NCBI GenBank assembly: GCA_002049455.2
Contig: KV918858.1
Span: 175,908 to 239,907, forward strand
Reading direction: 5' to 3'
From: Porphyra umbilicalis
Taxonomy: Eukaryota; Rhodophyta; Bangiophyceae; Bangiales; Bangiaceae
Length of the DNA stretch: 64,000 bases
Position 1 is the first letter of the stretch, and the number at the start of each line of letters is the position of its first letter. A program made the position numbers and the translations under genes. The notes beneath the pieces were generated by a model. The model ran no database searches, was not told where the DNA came from, and worked only from the letters and a program-made list of their open reading frames with translations. Below, piece after piece: positions 44,180 through 54,755 of this stretch.

Positions 44180-44292
44180 CTTGAACGGGAGCCTGAAAGG
44201 GAGTCCCGTTCAAGAAGCCCTTGAACGGGAGGTTTCCCGTCCAGGCGTCTCTGCTGTAACAAAGGCCTGAATGGGAGGAGTTCCCGTTCAGG
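44180..44292. repeat. Three GGGA/TCCC hairpins in a row
   Basis: At 44180-44214 the arms CTTGAACGGGA and TCCCGTTCAAG are perfect (11 bases) around a 13-base loop. At 44221-44244 TTGAACGGGA pairs with TCCCGTCCAG. At 44266-44292 CCTGAATGGGA pairs with TCCCGTTCAGG. Loops differ in length and sequence, while the arms stay the same, so the hairpin itself seems to be the conserved part. Confidence 0.85.
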
Positions 44293-44434
44293 GAAGCTGT
44301 GCCAGGCCCTGAACCATCTCGTGGCTGATCCCGAGGCCATGCAAGACTGTCGCGCTAATTCAAGCCAATGGTATCCCTGCAATAGATTGCGAAGACGTAA
44401 ACTGTCCAGGTCGGGGTCCTGCACGGGCCTGGAT

Positions 44435-44992
44435 CAGGGTTGGCACCAATAAAATGCATGCATTAAATAAAATCGATTTAATACATATTTAATCTATAGA
44501 TTAATCAGTTGCCGTTCTCCCGTTTTTCAATGTCTTTTTTAACTTAATGCTAGAAGGCTGTCGCCTCGGGTCTCGGCCGCTGCCTGTGGTGCGACACGCG
44601 TCTTGGTGGCTGAAGGTGCGGAGGCGGGGTGGTCACAACGATGGAGAGCGGCAGCGGGGGCGGCCTCGGCTACAGTGGCGGCTCCTCACTCACCCTCACC
44701 TCGCACTGGACGGACAACGGCGACCACCTCGGCCTCTCCACTCTTCTCTATTCCACCTCAGGATGACCGACGCGCTACTCAGTGTAAATTGTAAAAAGTC
44801 CACCACCGACCGAGGCAAGCCAGCACCCTCGGACCAGCGACGCGGCGGCGACTTGGATGGTCAGACACAGCCCGCAGTCGAAGTCACAGGCAGCAATAAA
44901 ATCATTGATTAATTGAAAAATCGAGATTTAATAGATTAATCTATAGATTAATCGATCCGAGATGTAAAAAATCACGATTTTTTCCATCCCTG
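44435..44992. mobile_element. hAT-like MITE, 558 bp, AT-rich ends
   Basis: The ends read CAGGGTTGG and, on the reverse of the right side, CAGGGATGG. The 8 bases GCCTGGAT lie directly outside both ends (44427-44434 and 44993-45000), a perfect hAT-type duplication. Inside both ends is an AT-rich zone with the palindrome TTAATCTATAGATTAA (about 44499 and 44933). The middle is GC-rich with a 121-codon frame (44547-44912) that has no known domain. Confidence 0.88.
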
Positions 44993-45000
44993 GCCTGGAT

Positions 45001-46204
45001 GCCTCTCGGATAGGACGATGCGGTGCACAAAAAGTGGACGCCAAGGCGTGTTCTCGGACCTGAGGTGCACGCGCGAGTCGGCGGCCGCCGCTCCAGAACT
45101 TACCCTGAGTTGCTCTGTAAAGTCGATCGATGACCAAATATTTACGAACTTCGTGAGACGACGAATGATGTCAACCATGTATGGGAATAGCAGGCCAATC
45201 AAAACGAGCTATGCCACACGTAGCCCTCGTGGTAGGTCGGACGTCTCCATGGAGAAAACGGACTTATGTTCTCGAGTGGAGACGACTCAGAGTGACGGAC
45301 TGAAGCCTCTGATGACCCGACCCTCCACTGCAGTCGTCATACGAGATCGGTGCGCCCGTGCCGATCTCTCCCGGCTCTTGCTGTCGTGCACCAACGCCCC
45401 CCTCCCCAACTGGGCATCGCCCTACCATGCTGGGTCTTTGAGCCAGTCTTCCAACAGGTATGCTGTGCGCTGTTTGTGGTTGGTTCCTCTCCTGTCTATC
45501 GTTCGTCTGTCTGTCATTGCGTGTGTTCCATCGAGGTCAGTGCACCGGATGTTGCGCAACCGTACAGGAAGCCCTCGTTCGCTGGCATCTGTGGAAGCTC
45601 GCATCTGACTCGTGCCTACATGTGCTACCGTCCATGCATGTTTTTTTCCTACGTATCGTGTATGTCTTTCTCCCACTTCTGAGTGGATTTCTCTCTCCCC
45701 CCGCCTCCCTACGTCCGTTCCCCGCTTCCTGACCTCTATCTAGTATGACCCCTGTTTTGTCCCGTCGTATCGTTGCTCTTGTTTTTTAGTCTTCTCCTCT
45801 CTCGATATCTCGAACTCTCGCTTGATGTGGGTTTGGATGGTACGGCATCTGCCGCGGTCTTCGTGCCTCGTTCGCGGTAGTACCTGCCGACTGGCACCCC
45901 CACTTGTGTTGCTGCCGCCGTTAGTACATGGTCAGCTGTGATGGGTGCACCGTTTGGCTGTCCTCATGGCCGTTGTCCCAGCCGTAGTCCCTCCAGACAT
46001 AAAACAGAGCAGCATCAACCAGTGGGCCGCCAGATACCTGTCATCGTCAAGAGATTAACGCAATAATAATCAACCCTGGTTAACAGCAGCACTAAGTGTG
46101 TGTCTCGCGATCTCCGAACGTCTGACCTCGAGATCAGGTCCGTGCACCTGAACAACGTTTGTAACCGGAGTTCCCTTGTTCTGGCGCCGTGCCGTAACAG
46201 GTGG
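45001..46204. other. Intergenic, nothing recognised
   Basis: Frames of up to 196 codons (45018-45608 plus) show no domain. 45440-45800 is pyrimidine-rich, as in untranslated or intronic sequence, but there is no gene to attach it to. Confidence 0.4.
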
Positions 46205-46229
46205 CTGAACGGGATTTCCTCCCGTCCAG
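46205..46229. repeat. Single GGGA/TCCC hairpin
   Basis: CTGAACGGGA pairs with TCCCGTCCAG around a 5-base loop. It is the same family as 44180-44292 and stands just before the tandem repeat at 46248. Confidence 0.75.
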
Positions 46230-46247
46230 GATGACCATTGTTCTGAC

Positions 46248-46951
46248 GAAGTCTATAAGTGCGCCATCGCCTTCGCCAAATCTGCACATGATAGCGAGAA
46301 GGGTGGCGAAAGGTTCCCACTTCGCTAAATACGTGGGCCAATGGCATGAGGGGCTGACATATCTCTCGTGTCCACTAGGATTGAAGTTGTCGACGACCGC
46401 ACGCCTCAGTGACCCCTTGCGGGGACTTGATACATTGCAAGGCGATCTCTTTTGCTGGAGAGCTCTCTTTTGTCCATTCAGCAGCCATCGAAGTGAGTGA
46501 GACCAAGTCTATCGGTGCGCCATTTCGCCATTCTGAGACGGCGGATGCCGAAGGGTATCTCTTTCGTTGAGCCATTGCGCCATATTCCTCGCCGTTGCGC
46601 CATCGTCTTCGCCATTCTGCACAGGATAGCGAAAAGAATAGCGAGAGATACCCTCTTCGCTAAATACGTGGGCCAATGACATGACGGGGTAACAGGTGTC
46701 TCGTGTCCACCGGGAGTAAAGTTGTCATCGGCCCCATCCCTGAGCGACCCTACGCGGGGACTTGATAACTAGGTGATCTCTTGTGCTGAAGGGCTTTCCT
46801 TTGTCCATTCAGCAGGCATAGGCCATGAATGTGAGTGATGGGGCTCCACTAATGGATATGGCAAAGGAATTGACTGACAGAGGTGCGCTGCGCTATCGCC
46901 AAAACATATGGCGACATAGCGATAGCGCAATGGCGCACGGCTAGACTTGCT
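46248..46951. repeat. Tandem repeat bounded by inverted ends
   Basis: Two direct copies with a spacing of 335 bases (TTCGCTAAATACGTGGGCCA at 46321 and 46656; GTCCATTCAGCAG about 46473 and 46808). Copy 2 has an extra stretch of about 80 bases made of GCGCCAT/TCGCCAT words. Both copies begin with AAGTCTAT..GTGCGCCAT (46248, 46505), and the reverse complement CAAGTCTAGCCGTGCGCCAT closes the block near 46949. This may be a TIR element that was partly duplicated. Confidence 0.65.
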
Positions 46952-47171
46952 CTGAGGGCGGCCGCGCGGCAATGGCGGGAGGGGGGGGTCAGCGGCGGCG
47001 GGTTGGGGGCGCTTGGGAGCTAGCGCCGCCGCGCCGCGGGCCGGCCCCGTCCGCGTCGCGGGTGTCTGCCCGCCGTTGCCCGCCGCCAACGGCGCGCAGA
47101 CACGTTGGTGACGGTTCGTCGTCCGGTCGGCGGCGGCCCGAGCGCGCGGTCGGCGGCGGCCCCAGGGGCTG

Positions 47172-47800
47172 CGCAGCGGGCCCAAAACCGTCGTCAAAAG
47201 CACCTCTGCTTTTGCGTGTTTTGAGGCGCACAGATAATCTGCCAACCGGCCTGGGGCTCTGTCAGGGCTGCGTTTTTCCAGAAAGAGCGCCAAAATCATC
47301 TGTTCGCCGGGATAGATGCATCTCCACTCGTAAAAAGAGAGACACAGCATAAGACGTATAAACTTCACCCTTCCAGAAAGAGAGAGAGACGGAGAAGCAT
47401 CTATGGCCCTGCTATTGCTGTATTCCCAATTTTGGCCGATGCCGTCGATGTCAAGATGGATGATCAACTGTGCGAAACAGTTTCTCAGCCATCTATTCAG
47501 CCGGATAAAGTCGTTCGACCAATGGGCAGTTGACCGAGAGCCTGTCTTGACTTCGACCACATCGGGAGGACAGCAATAGCAGGCGCAATGTCTGGAGTGA
47601 GGAACGATTCCTGTTCTAGCAAACACAAATATGCAAGGACCTCGCATGGGATGGCCTCTGAGAGCCTGACAAGGGGGGTCGATCTGTTTTTTGCACAGGA
47701 ATTCTGTTTCATCAAACAGGAACACGGGCCATCAAGAGGCTCAAAACAGGCAAAAACAGGCGTGCTTTTGATGACGGTTCTGGGCCCGCTGCGCTGGCAG
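47172..47800. repeat. 57-bp inverted repeat pair, 0.5 kb apart
   Basis: 47743-47797 read forward (CTCAAAACAGGC to GGGCCCGCTGCGC) resembles the reverse complement of 47172-47227. As a result the minus frame there reads KHAKAEVLLTTVLGPLR and the plus frame KQAKTGVLLMTVLGPLR. I see no target duplication or other end structure. Confidence 0.6.
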
Positions 47801-49157
47801 GTTGGTCGGAAGCGCAAGGGCACACAGTCGCTCCACGCAGACACCCATTGTTCCCTGGAATTAAGCCTAGCGTGCATTCCCACACCCACGCGTCGAAAAA
47901 AATTCCATTTTTCTAGTGCACGTTGCGGAAGTACTTAAAAACACGTTTTTGGCGGCCCGTTTGGCTCCCTACGCCGTTGGAGGACATCCGCCGGCACTTT
48001 CTTGACTATGGCAACATGCACCGGGACTGTCCGCATGCTTCTTTGAAGTTGCTAGAGGTGACGATGTCTTCATCGCCCGTACTGTCTGCGAAAGAGCAAT
48101 CGTGGTTAAAAAGGGACGTGAGGGCAGGTGCGGCGTTTACGGGGTCGTAGTGGCAGGTGGACATGGCCACGAACGGCCATGATGTCGCAATTCTGAGGTA
48201 GTTGGCCAGAATCGAGCTCTGGGGGCCCTGTTGGAGACGTCCATTTTGAGATTTCAAACGGGGCGTCGTGTCGGCACTGAATGCGCGGCGGTCTTGGTGG
48301 TCGCGTCCGTTCCCGCAACCCCTGTGCGCGGTGACTGAGGGCGGCGGCGACCACCGCTGGAGGCAATGCAGCCGCGGCCGCCGCCGACGCGGCGGTGGGC
48401 GGTGGACGACCGCGCGCGCGACGCACGCCCGCACGCCGCAGCTGGCGGCGGCCATGGCCGTGGCGGTGCCGACAGCTGTGGCGGCCACGGCGGCGGCAGC
48501 GGCTACTGTCGTGACCCCCGTGGTGGCGGCTCGCGGGTGCCATCTGTCTGACGCCACGTACATCTGCCGCCGTCGGATACGCAGCCACCACTGCCGTGGG
48601 GGCGACGCAGCCGCCGCCGCTCGTCGGCGGCTCTGCCATCGCGCTTCTTTGGTTACTTTCAAGCGATTTGAGGGCGAATCAGGGTGGTGCTCCAAGGAAA
48701 CCGCAGCCTACGACTTGAAGTGGCCGGCCGGGGATCCGGCGACACAATTATTCGGTTCGGATGGCATGTCCAACGGCTAAGACAACGAGAATCAAGCTCA
48801 CACGGCCAAGTCCCAGGCTTGTGTATCACTGTAATGATGCATTTTCACAAATTCAGGAGGGCCTCGCCCCCGGTTCACTGGTCGTCCTCCCCTTCATCCT
48901 GCGCTGCCGCCGTCTATCCCCGCTCCCCCCCCCCCCCCCCGCCACCGCCATCGCGGCCACTGATCCTGAGGCCGCTCCCCCCGCCCCACCTACCCCCCTT
49001 CCCGCGCACCTACCCTCCCTCCCCGCCCACCTACCTCCCCCTCCCCCCCACTTACCCCCTCCCTTCCCCCCTGTAGTCACGCCACCCGCCCTGCGCATCG
49101 CTGTCTGCGGCTGTAGGAGGCTCGCCATGCGGTGCGGCGGGGGTGGGCCATCAGCTA
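47801..49157. other. Intergenic, no supported gene
   Basis: 48250-48650 is GC-rich and open on both strands with Ala/Arg/Val-rich translations. 48890-49070 is a C-rich, CT-repeat stretch. Nothing recognisable. Confidence 0.4.
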
Positions 49158-49594
49158 AAGACATTATTCAGTTATATCCACTGCCATTTGTCTACACTGT
49201 CAGGAGCGACATATGCGAGCATCTGCCGACTTGCGGATCCGCAGCAATCGTACGAATCCAGTACCCCAACATGGAGAAAAGAGTACGACTGGCAGGATTT
49301 ACAAGGATCTCGGTGAGAAATAATTCCAATATTTGATCGACTTCACGCTAAACGTGATCACACTCACATGCCTCCCACCCCGCCTCTACGCTGTCACTCC
49401 TCATCATCCCCCCCAGTCAAGACAATATGCACCGTCTGGTCAATGGCCTCAACATCAGTCTCTGCCGTCAGCCAGCGCCGCACCGCCAGGACCTGTTCCT
49501 GGCCACTGCGGCCGTCAAACTCATGCTCCAGGGACGTATTGGCCATCATGGCCACCAAGTGGGACACATCCATGTGGGCCGGCTCGGCCACAAC

Positions 49595-50803
49595 TTAGAT
49601 GTCGCCCAGCTGGAGCCTCAGACGAGCAACTGCTTCAGTGGGCAGGCAATCCGCCTTCAACCAGCAGCGCACGATCTGGTCCCCAAGAATCTCATCCCAC
49701 TCCTCGACGATGAACTTGGTCGCATCTCGCAGGTGAGCTTGGCCCCCCTCTTCGAGGCCCCCACCGCATGCAACTTGAGGGTCGGCGGCTCCATTGTACA
49801 GAAGGGAGTCCAAGTTGCAGACAACGCGGTAAAGGAGCCGCTTCTTGTACCGGTTCTTCAGGAGCACGATGATGCCGGCATTCAGCGGCTGGTACACAGC
49901 GGTCGTGTTCGGGGGCAGCTTGATGATAGTGACTTGCGGGTGCGAGATGGAGCTATGACAGCCAAGGTTTTCCATAATCAAGTAGACATGATGCGCGGTG
50001 CGCGCTTGAACCGTTGGCACGAACACCTCTTCGAACCAGCGCTTGAAGACAGAAGCGTCAGTCCAAGCCGACTTTTGCCAGAAGTACGGCAGCGGGCTCG
50101 CATTGCCCTCGCCTTGGAAGCAAATCGGCTGAGCTGCTTTGCCAATCATCGTGACCGGCACCTTGTGGGTACCTGTCGCGTTGCAGCATAGAGTCAAGGT
50201 GACACGGTCCTTGCTCTTCACAGCCTTCGAGCCACGTGCAGTGCGGCGGTCCTCGGAGGGAACGTATGAACGCGACGGTAGCCCCCGTTAGAGCAAACCG
50301 GTCTTGTCGGCGTTGTAGATCAGGTCGACATCAACACCCTCAAGCTGCTGGCGGATGGCTGCCATGCGCTCAGCCGCCTCCTTCACGTTGGCCGAAGCGC
50401 CGCTGCCATGCAGAGCAACGTTCACAAGGCCATGACGGGACGCCCAACGTTGAATAAAGCCCTTGGATGCCGCAAAGTCAGTGATGCCAAGGTGCTCCGC
50501 AACCTGCAAAGCCTTCTGCCGAAGAATGGCAAAAGACAAAGGCCCACGTTTGCGGCCCCTCGCGCGCACAGCCAGGAAACAGTCCAAGAGGGCCTTGTCA
50601 ACCTGGGGATACTGCCCCGCTCGCGATGACGCTCGGCCGCCAGCCGCGCCCTCCGCGGCCCGTGAAAGGAGGCTGTCCTTTTGCTTAATGATCTTGTAGA
50701 TCCCGCTGCGGTCGTACTGGTTATCCAGCTGCCGGCTGATGTAGTCGATGGTCCGGCCCGCCGCATGCCAGCCAATAACACGCAGTTTCGTGTCCAACGT
50801 CAT
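49595..50803 (-). pseudogene. Tigger-like transposase, inactivated
   Basis: Two parts lie in one minus-strand frame, separated by an in-frame TAA at 50288-50290. The N-terminal part has a helix-turn-helix (TKLRVIGWHAAGRTIDYISR) and a CENP-B-like part (GITDFAASKGFIQRWASRHGL). The core reads YNADKTGLL-stop-RGLPSRSYV where active relatives have NxDETGLF. The second catalytic position reads IMENLGCH with Glu instead of Asp (49970-49972), and the third QPLNAGII with Asn instead of Asp (49880-49882). The spacing of about 30 residues fits the DD30D type. The first Asp remains (50306-50308), but its neighbour Glu is Lys. Two of the three catalytic positions and the frame are therefore lost. Confidence 0.9.
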
Positions 50804-51152
50804 CGGCGTACTGCGCCGGCGAGCGCCTCCGATGCGCCGGGCCGGCGCGGGCGCCGCGGACGGGGATCAAAAGACAGCATTGACCATCATGGCCGCGGCC
50901 CGCGCGGCCGCCCTCACGCTCTCGGCGTGCTCCGCAGCCAATGCCTGGATATGGTCCGCCAAACCGCGGCAGCGGCGGCATCAATAGCATTGGAGAGTGT
51001 CATGGTGGTATGAGGATCGCCGTGGGTACGATTGGTGCGGTACCGTGGGTAGGGAGAGGAGCATAGGTGTGGTCGGTGCAGACTAATCGCGCCTAAGTCG
51101 GCTGGATCGGCTTGGCCTTCAGCGGAGCTCCGATAGCAAACGGCAGGGGTTA

Positions 51153-54100
51153 CAGTGCGTCTCCATTCGAATCCCACCCTCCTGAGAGACAGATGTCTTT
51201 TCCATCCTGCACTGGCAAAGTGAAATTGGTACGATTGACCCACAATATTGACGTTGACCGAACGATCAACTCCGACAATCGGCCGACAGACTCTCGCATG
51301 ATCGACTGCCGCAACCCGAGCGTGCCAACCTTTTCCCCATCCGCCCCCTTCTCAGCGGCAGTACGCGACGCTGCAGGCGCGCCTGATCGGCTGTCGCACA
51401 TGCGCGTGGCGTTGGGTTGGGCGGTCAAGGAAGGGACGGAGCTCTCACCGGCACGCCCCCCCCCCGCAGCCCCCCCCGGCCGCGGACGCCCGCCATCACC
51501 ACCAACGACCGCTCCCCTTCCCCCCCCGGCCCTAGCCTTCCTGGGCACAGTCTCTACCCTGGCATGCGGATTGCTTCCTCGTGTCTCCTCCACACCTCCC
51601 CCCGAGCTACCCCCATGAACCACGCGACGGTGGCCGTCGCTTTTGCCCCGTTTTTGGTGCGTGGCTTGGCACCCCCCCCCGCTGCTGTGCGCTAACCTGC
51701 CGGACGTCGTGGAGTCGCTGTCGGCCAACGGTGGATCCGTCGAGGGCTTCCTGTCGGTGGCGATTGCCGCACCAAACGCACAAGGGGCGGTGCTGCTCTG
51801 AGGGTGGGGGATGTGAGGCGAGGCAAGCGGACAAGGGCGCACGCGGTAAGGACGTGCAGCGGTGGGCCAGGTTGGCGACCACTACGGCGCGCGACGCTGT
51901 CACGTGGGGTACCGCAAGGGGTTATCGAGGAGCCATCGGGGGTGTGTCGCGTGAGTGGGGAGGGAGGTGGGGGAGGATTGAGCGGGCGTGCTGGAGGCGG
52001 GTGTGTAGGGGGTGTGTCCATACAGGATAGTTTTTTTTTAATACTTTGTGGAGCATGGTGAGGCGGGAGAGGGGCGTCATGCCTATGATGCACGCACAAC
52101 GATCCTGATTGAGACGTTTACGGGTGGGAAAGGGGGCGGGTTGCTGCCACGGTGCGTTCTTAACAGGGATGATGTGCCTCTGCCGAAGAAGACGGACGCG
52201 GAAGATCAGATGAAAAAAATTGAAATTCTCACCACTAAGTCGGCACAACCAAATACGAGTGCTTGCACTACGTGTCGGCATTATCGGCCACTTCTCCGCC
52301 CGCGGCGTCCATGTCTTGCACAACGGTATCCGCCGCCCCGACCACCCCAGCAGGGCGCTCCTCAATTTCCATCCACTCCTCTACCACGGCCCGCTGGGCC
52401 ACGTCGTCTAGCCCTTCCAGGGCCTCGCTGCCGAGCGACGTGCTCTGCATGAGCTCCAAAATGACGTCGACGTCGTCGGACACCGAGCGGAACGACCGAC
52501 GGTAGTCGCCGTGCAGGCGGAGCAGGTCCACAGTACGAATGGCCCCGAGCACGTCCGCCTTAGCCCAGCAGTGCGCAATGGCAGACGACGATAGCTCCTC
52601 CCGCGCGTCCTTGACCATGATAGCCACGTCCATCAGGTTAGCAGCTCCGCCGGCGACCAGGCCGCCCCCCCAGCCGGCGGGGCGCCCACGCGGCCGCGCC
52701 TCGACGCGGGCCCTTTCTTGGTCTCCTAGCACCCGCATGTACTCGTCTCGTGAGGTGACAAACGACGGCGCGCTGCACGCGGCCGCGGGGGCGGGCCCTC
52801 CAGACCTGACTATGACATCGGCGGATGCGGGCACGGCCGCGGCCGATGCGGGGCCGGCCAAAATGATAGTGTCGGCGGCCGGGGGGGCGGCCGCGGTCCA
52901 TGCGGAGATGGCAGCGGCCGACACCAGGCCGGCCACAACAATGGCGTCGGCGAAAGCGGGCAGCGCCGGCGCCGACGCGCGGGCGGCCACGGCAGTTGCG
53001 GGGGTGGCCGTCACCGATGCGGGGACGGGAGCGGCACCCCCACCGCCTGCCAAGGCGCCGCCCGGGACAGCGGCCAGCGTGTCGTCCCCAGGGGCTGCTG
53101 CGGCGTTGCCCCCTGCGGGGGCGACTGCTAGAAGGGGTCCGGCGGGGAACACCTCGTCGATCGCCGCCGACACCACGTCACCGAGGGCGGTCACAGTGCG
53201 CTCGAGGAAGCGGCGCCGGTAACCGCGCTTGACAGCCGCAATTATGCCAGCATCCATTGGCTGGTGCCTTGCCGTGGAATTGGGGGGAAGAAAGATGAAT
53301 TCCACTTGGGGATGACCCACCTCAGACCCGTGGGACGACGCGTTGTCCATGGTCAATGCGACCCGGCGGGGGCGCCCTTCCACGGTTCCCGGCAGAAACA
53401 CACGGTCAAACCACTGCTGGAAGCGAGTGGCGTCCATCCACGCGTTAGGCTGGTCAAAGTAGGGGACGGGGGGGGTCCGTCCAGCTCCTCGGAAGCACAG
53501 TGGGGTCTTGGACTTTCCGATGATGGCGATCGGTAGCTTCTCCGCGCCAGTCGCGTTGGAGCAGCAGACCAGCGTAACGCGGTCCTTCGCCTTCCTGGAC
53601 TTGACCCCTCGCGCCTTGCGGCGCGCCCCGGCGGACACGTAGGACTGCGAGGGCAGACAGCGGAAAAACAGGCCCGTCTCATCCATGTTGAAGATGTCCT
53701 CCGCGTGGTACGCCTCCAGCCCCTTCCGCACTGCCTCCATGCCTCGCTCGGCCGCTTCCTTGTCAACCGCCCCTCCTTGGCCGTGCAGCCTCACGGACTT
53801 AATGCCGGTGCGTGACAAAAAGCCGCGTAAGTAGCCACGGCTGGCGCGAAAGTTGTCCAGCTTCAGAGCCCTCCCAATCTCAACCGCCTTGGCCTGCAAA
53901 AGCCCAAAAGAAATTGGCACCGTCTTGTGGTTCAACTGCTCAATGGCCGCCAGCCACGCCCGCAGGCGGTCGTCAACGCCCTCATAATGCCCCTTGCGCA
54001 TGACCGTCCTCATCTCCGTCGTGTCGTCATTGGGCATCGCAAGCCACTTGCGCCGCGCCCTGTACACCTTTCTTGCCGCCTCCTTGGATACCCCCGGTGA

Positions 54101-54755
54101 AAGCGTGGCCAGCACCGACGACCACGTGCGCCCCTGCGAGCGTAAGCGGCAGATCTGCTTCTTGACCGCGATGGTGATGGGCACGCGCTCCTTCCGCCGC
54201 TTCTTGGCGATCAACATCAAGTCGCCCGACGCCGGGGGCGCGGCCGCCGCGCCAACCTCCTCGCGGCTCTCGCTCGCGGCAAGGATGGCCTCGCCTGCAG
54301 CCGCAGCCGCCACCGCAGCCGCACGCACTGCACCGGGGGCTTGAGCAGCCACACCGGGCGCGGCCCGAATGAAAGATGCCTGCATAGCGCGGGCTAGTGC
54401 CTCGCCCTGGGAGGTGAGGGAAGCCATGGGGCAGTCCAAAAGTGCGCCAGTAACGGAGGGGGCGGGGGGAGGGGATGGGGGGGGGAAGGGGGGGGGCTGA
54501 GGGGGGGGGGCGAGTGGTCGGGCGACAGCAGTGGGGCCGACGACGGCGGCGATGACCGCGACGGCCGCCGGCGACGGCGGCGGTGCACCCTTTTATGGAC
54601 CCAATAATGTTGTCTCCATGGCATCGCAGACGATCGACTGCGAATCATTCGCTGTCATTCAGAACAGTCGAGCACAAAAAAATGGCAATCGTCCGATTTC
54701 CCGTCCGTATCCCACCGGGCTAGCATCCGGGCGGGATATGAATGGAGACGCACTG
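51153..54755 (-). mobile_element. Intact Tigger-like transposon, 3.6 kb, nested
   Basis: The left end CAGTGCGTCTCCATTCGAA and the reverse of the right end CAGTGCGTCTCCATTCATA are inverted repeats that continue as ATCCC(A/G)CCC. TA lies directly outside both ends (51151-51152, 54756-54757). It carries one intact transposase on the minus strand and lies within the older element 49158-54933. Sequence between the left end and the gene (51170-52260) has no recognisable second gene; poly-G and poly-C tracts lie near 54470-54510. Confidence 0.92.
52268..54427 (-). CDS. Tigger-like DD30D transposase
   Basis: This 719-residue frame starts at the ATG at 54427 (ATGGCTTCC); a longer open stretch upstream has no ATG. 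Residues 1-70 are Ala-rich. Residues 75-130 form a psq-type helix-turn-helix (KERVPITIAVKKQICRLRSQ). Residues 135-215 resemble the CENP-B/Tc5 domain (KLDNFRASRGYLRGFLSRTG). The DDE_1 core has NMDETGLFF (Asp249), LTMDNASSHG (Asp361) and HQPMDAGII (Asp392), an intact D-D30-D triad. Residues 420-560 form a long Ala/Pro/Val-rich insert not usual in Tigger proteins, before a C-terminal part ending VVEEWMEIEERP. It should move its own element in the nucleus and is closely similar in plan to the broken transposase next to it. Confidence 0.92.
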   Translation of the reverse strand: MASLTSQGEALARAMQASFIRAAPGVAAQAPGAVRAAAVAAAAAGEAILAASESREEVGAAAAPPASGDLMLIAKKRRKERVPITIAVKKQICRLRSQGRTWSSVLATLSPGVSKEAARKVYRARRKWLAMPNDDTTEMRTVMRKGHYEGVDDRLRAWLAAIEQLNHKTVPISFGLLQAKAVEIGRALKLDNFRASRGYLRGFLSRTGIKSVRLHGQGGAVDKEAAERGMEAVRKGLEAYHAEDIFNMDETGLFFRCLPSQSYVSAGARRKARGVKSRKAKDRVTLVCCSNATGAEKLPIAIIGKSKTPLCFRGAGRTPPVPYFDQPNAWMDATRFQQWFDRVFLPGTVEGRPRRVALTMDNASSHGSEVGHPQVEFIFLPPNSTARHQPMDAGIIAAVKRGYRRRFLERTVTALGDVVSAAIDEVFPAGPLLAVAPAGGNAAAAPGDDTLAAVPGGALAGGGGAAPVPASVTATPATAVAARASAPALPAFADAIVVAGLVSAAAISAWTAAAPPAADTIILAGPASAAAVPASADVIVRSGGPAPAAACSAPSFVTSRDEYMRVLGDQERARVEARPRGRPAGWGGGLVAGGAANLMDVAIMVKDAREELSSSAIAHCWAKADVLGAIRTVDLLRLHGDYRRSFRSVSDDVDVILELMQSTSLGSEALEGLDDVAQRAVVEEWMEIEERPAGVVGAADTVVQDMDAAGGEVADNADT

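Noticed and set aside
46769-47725. 318-codon minus-strand ORF
   Set aside because: Its frame crosses a repeat arm and a GC-rich patch, has no domain, and the one familiar-looking phrase comes from an inverted repeat.
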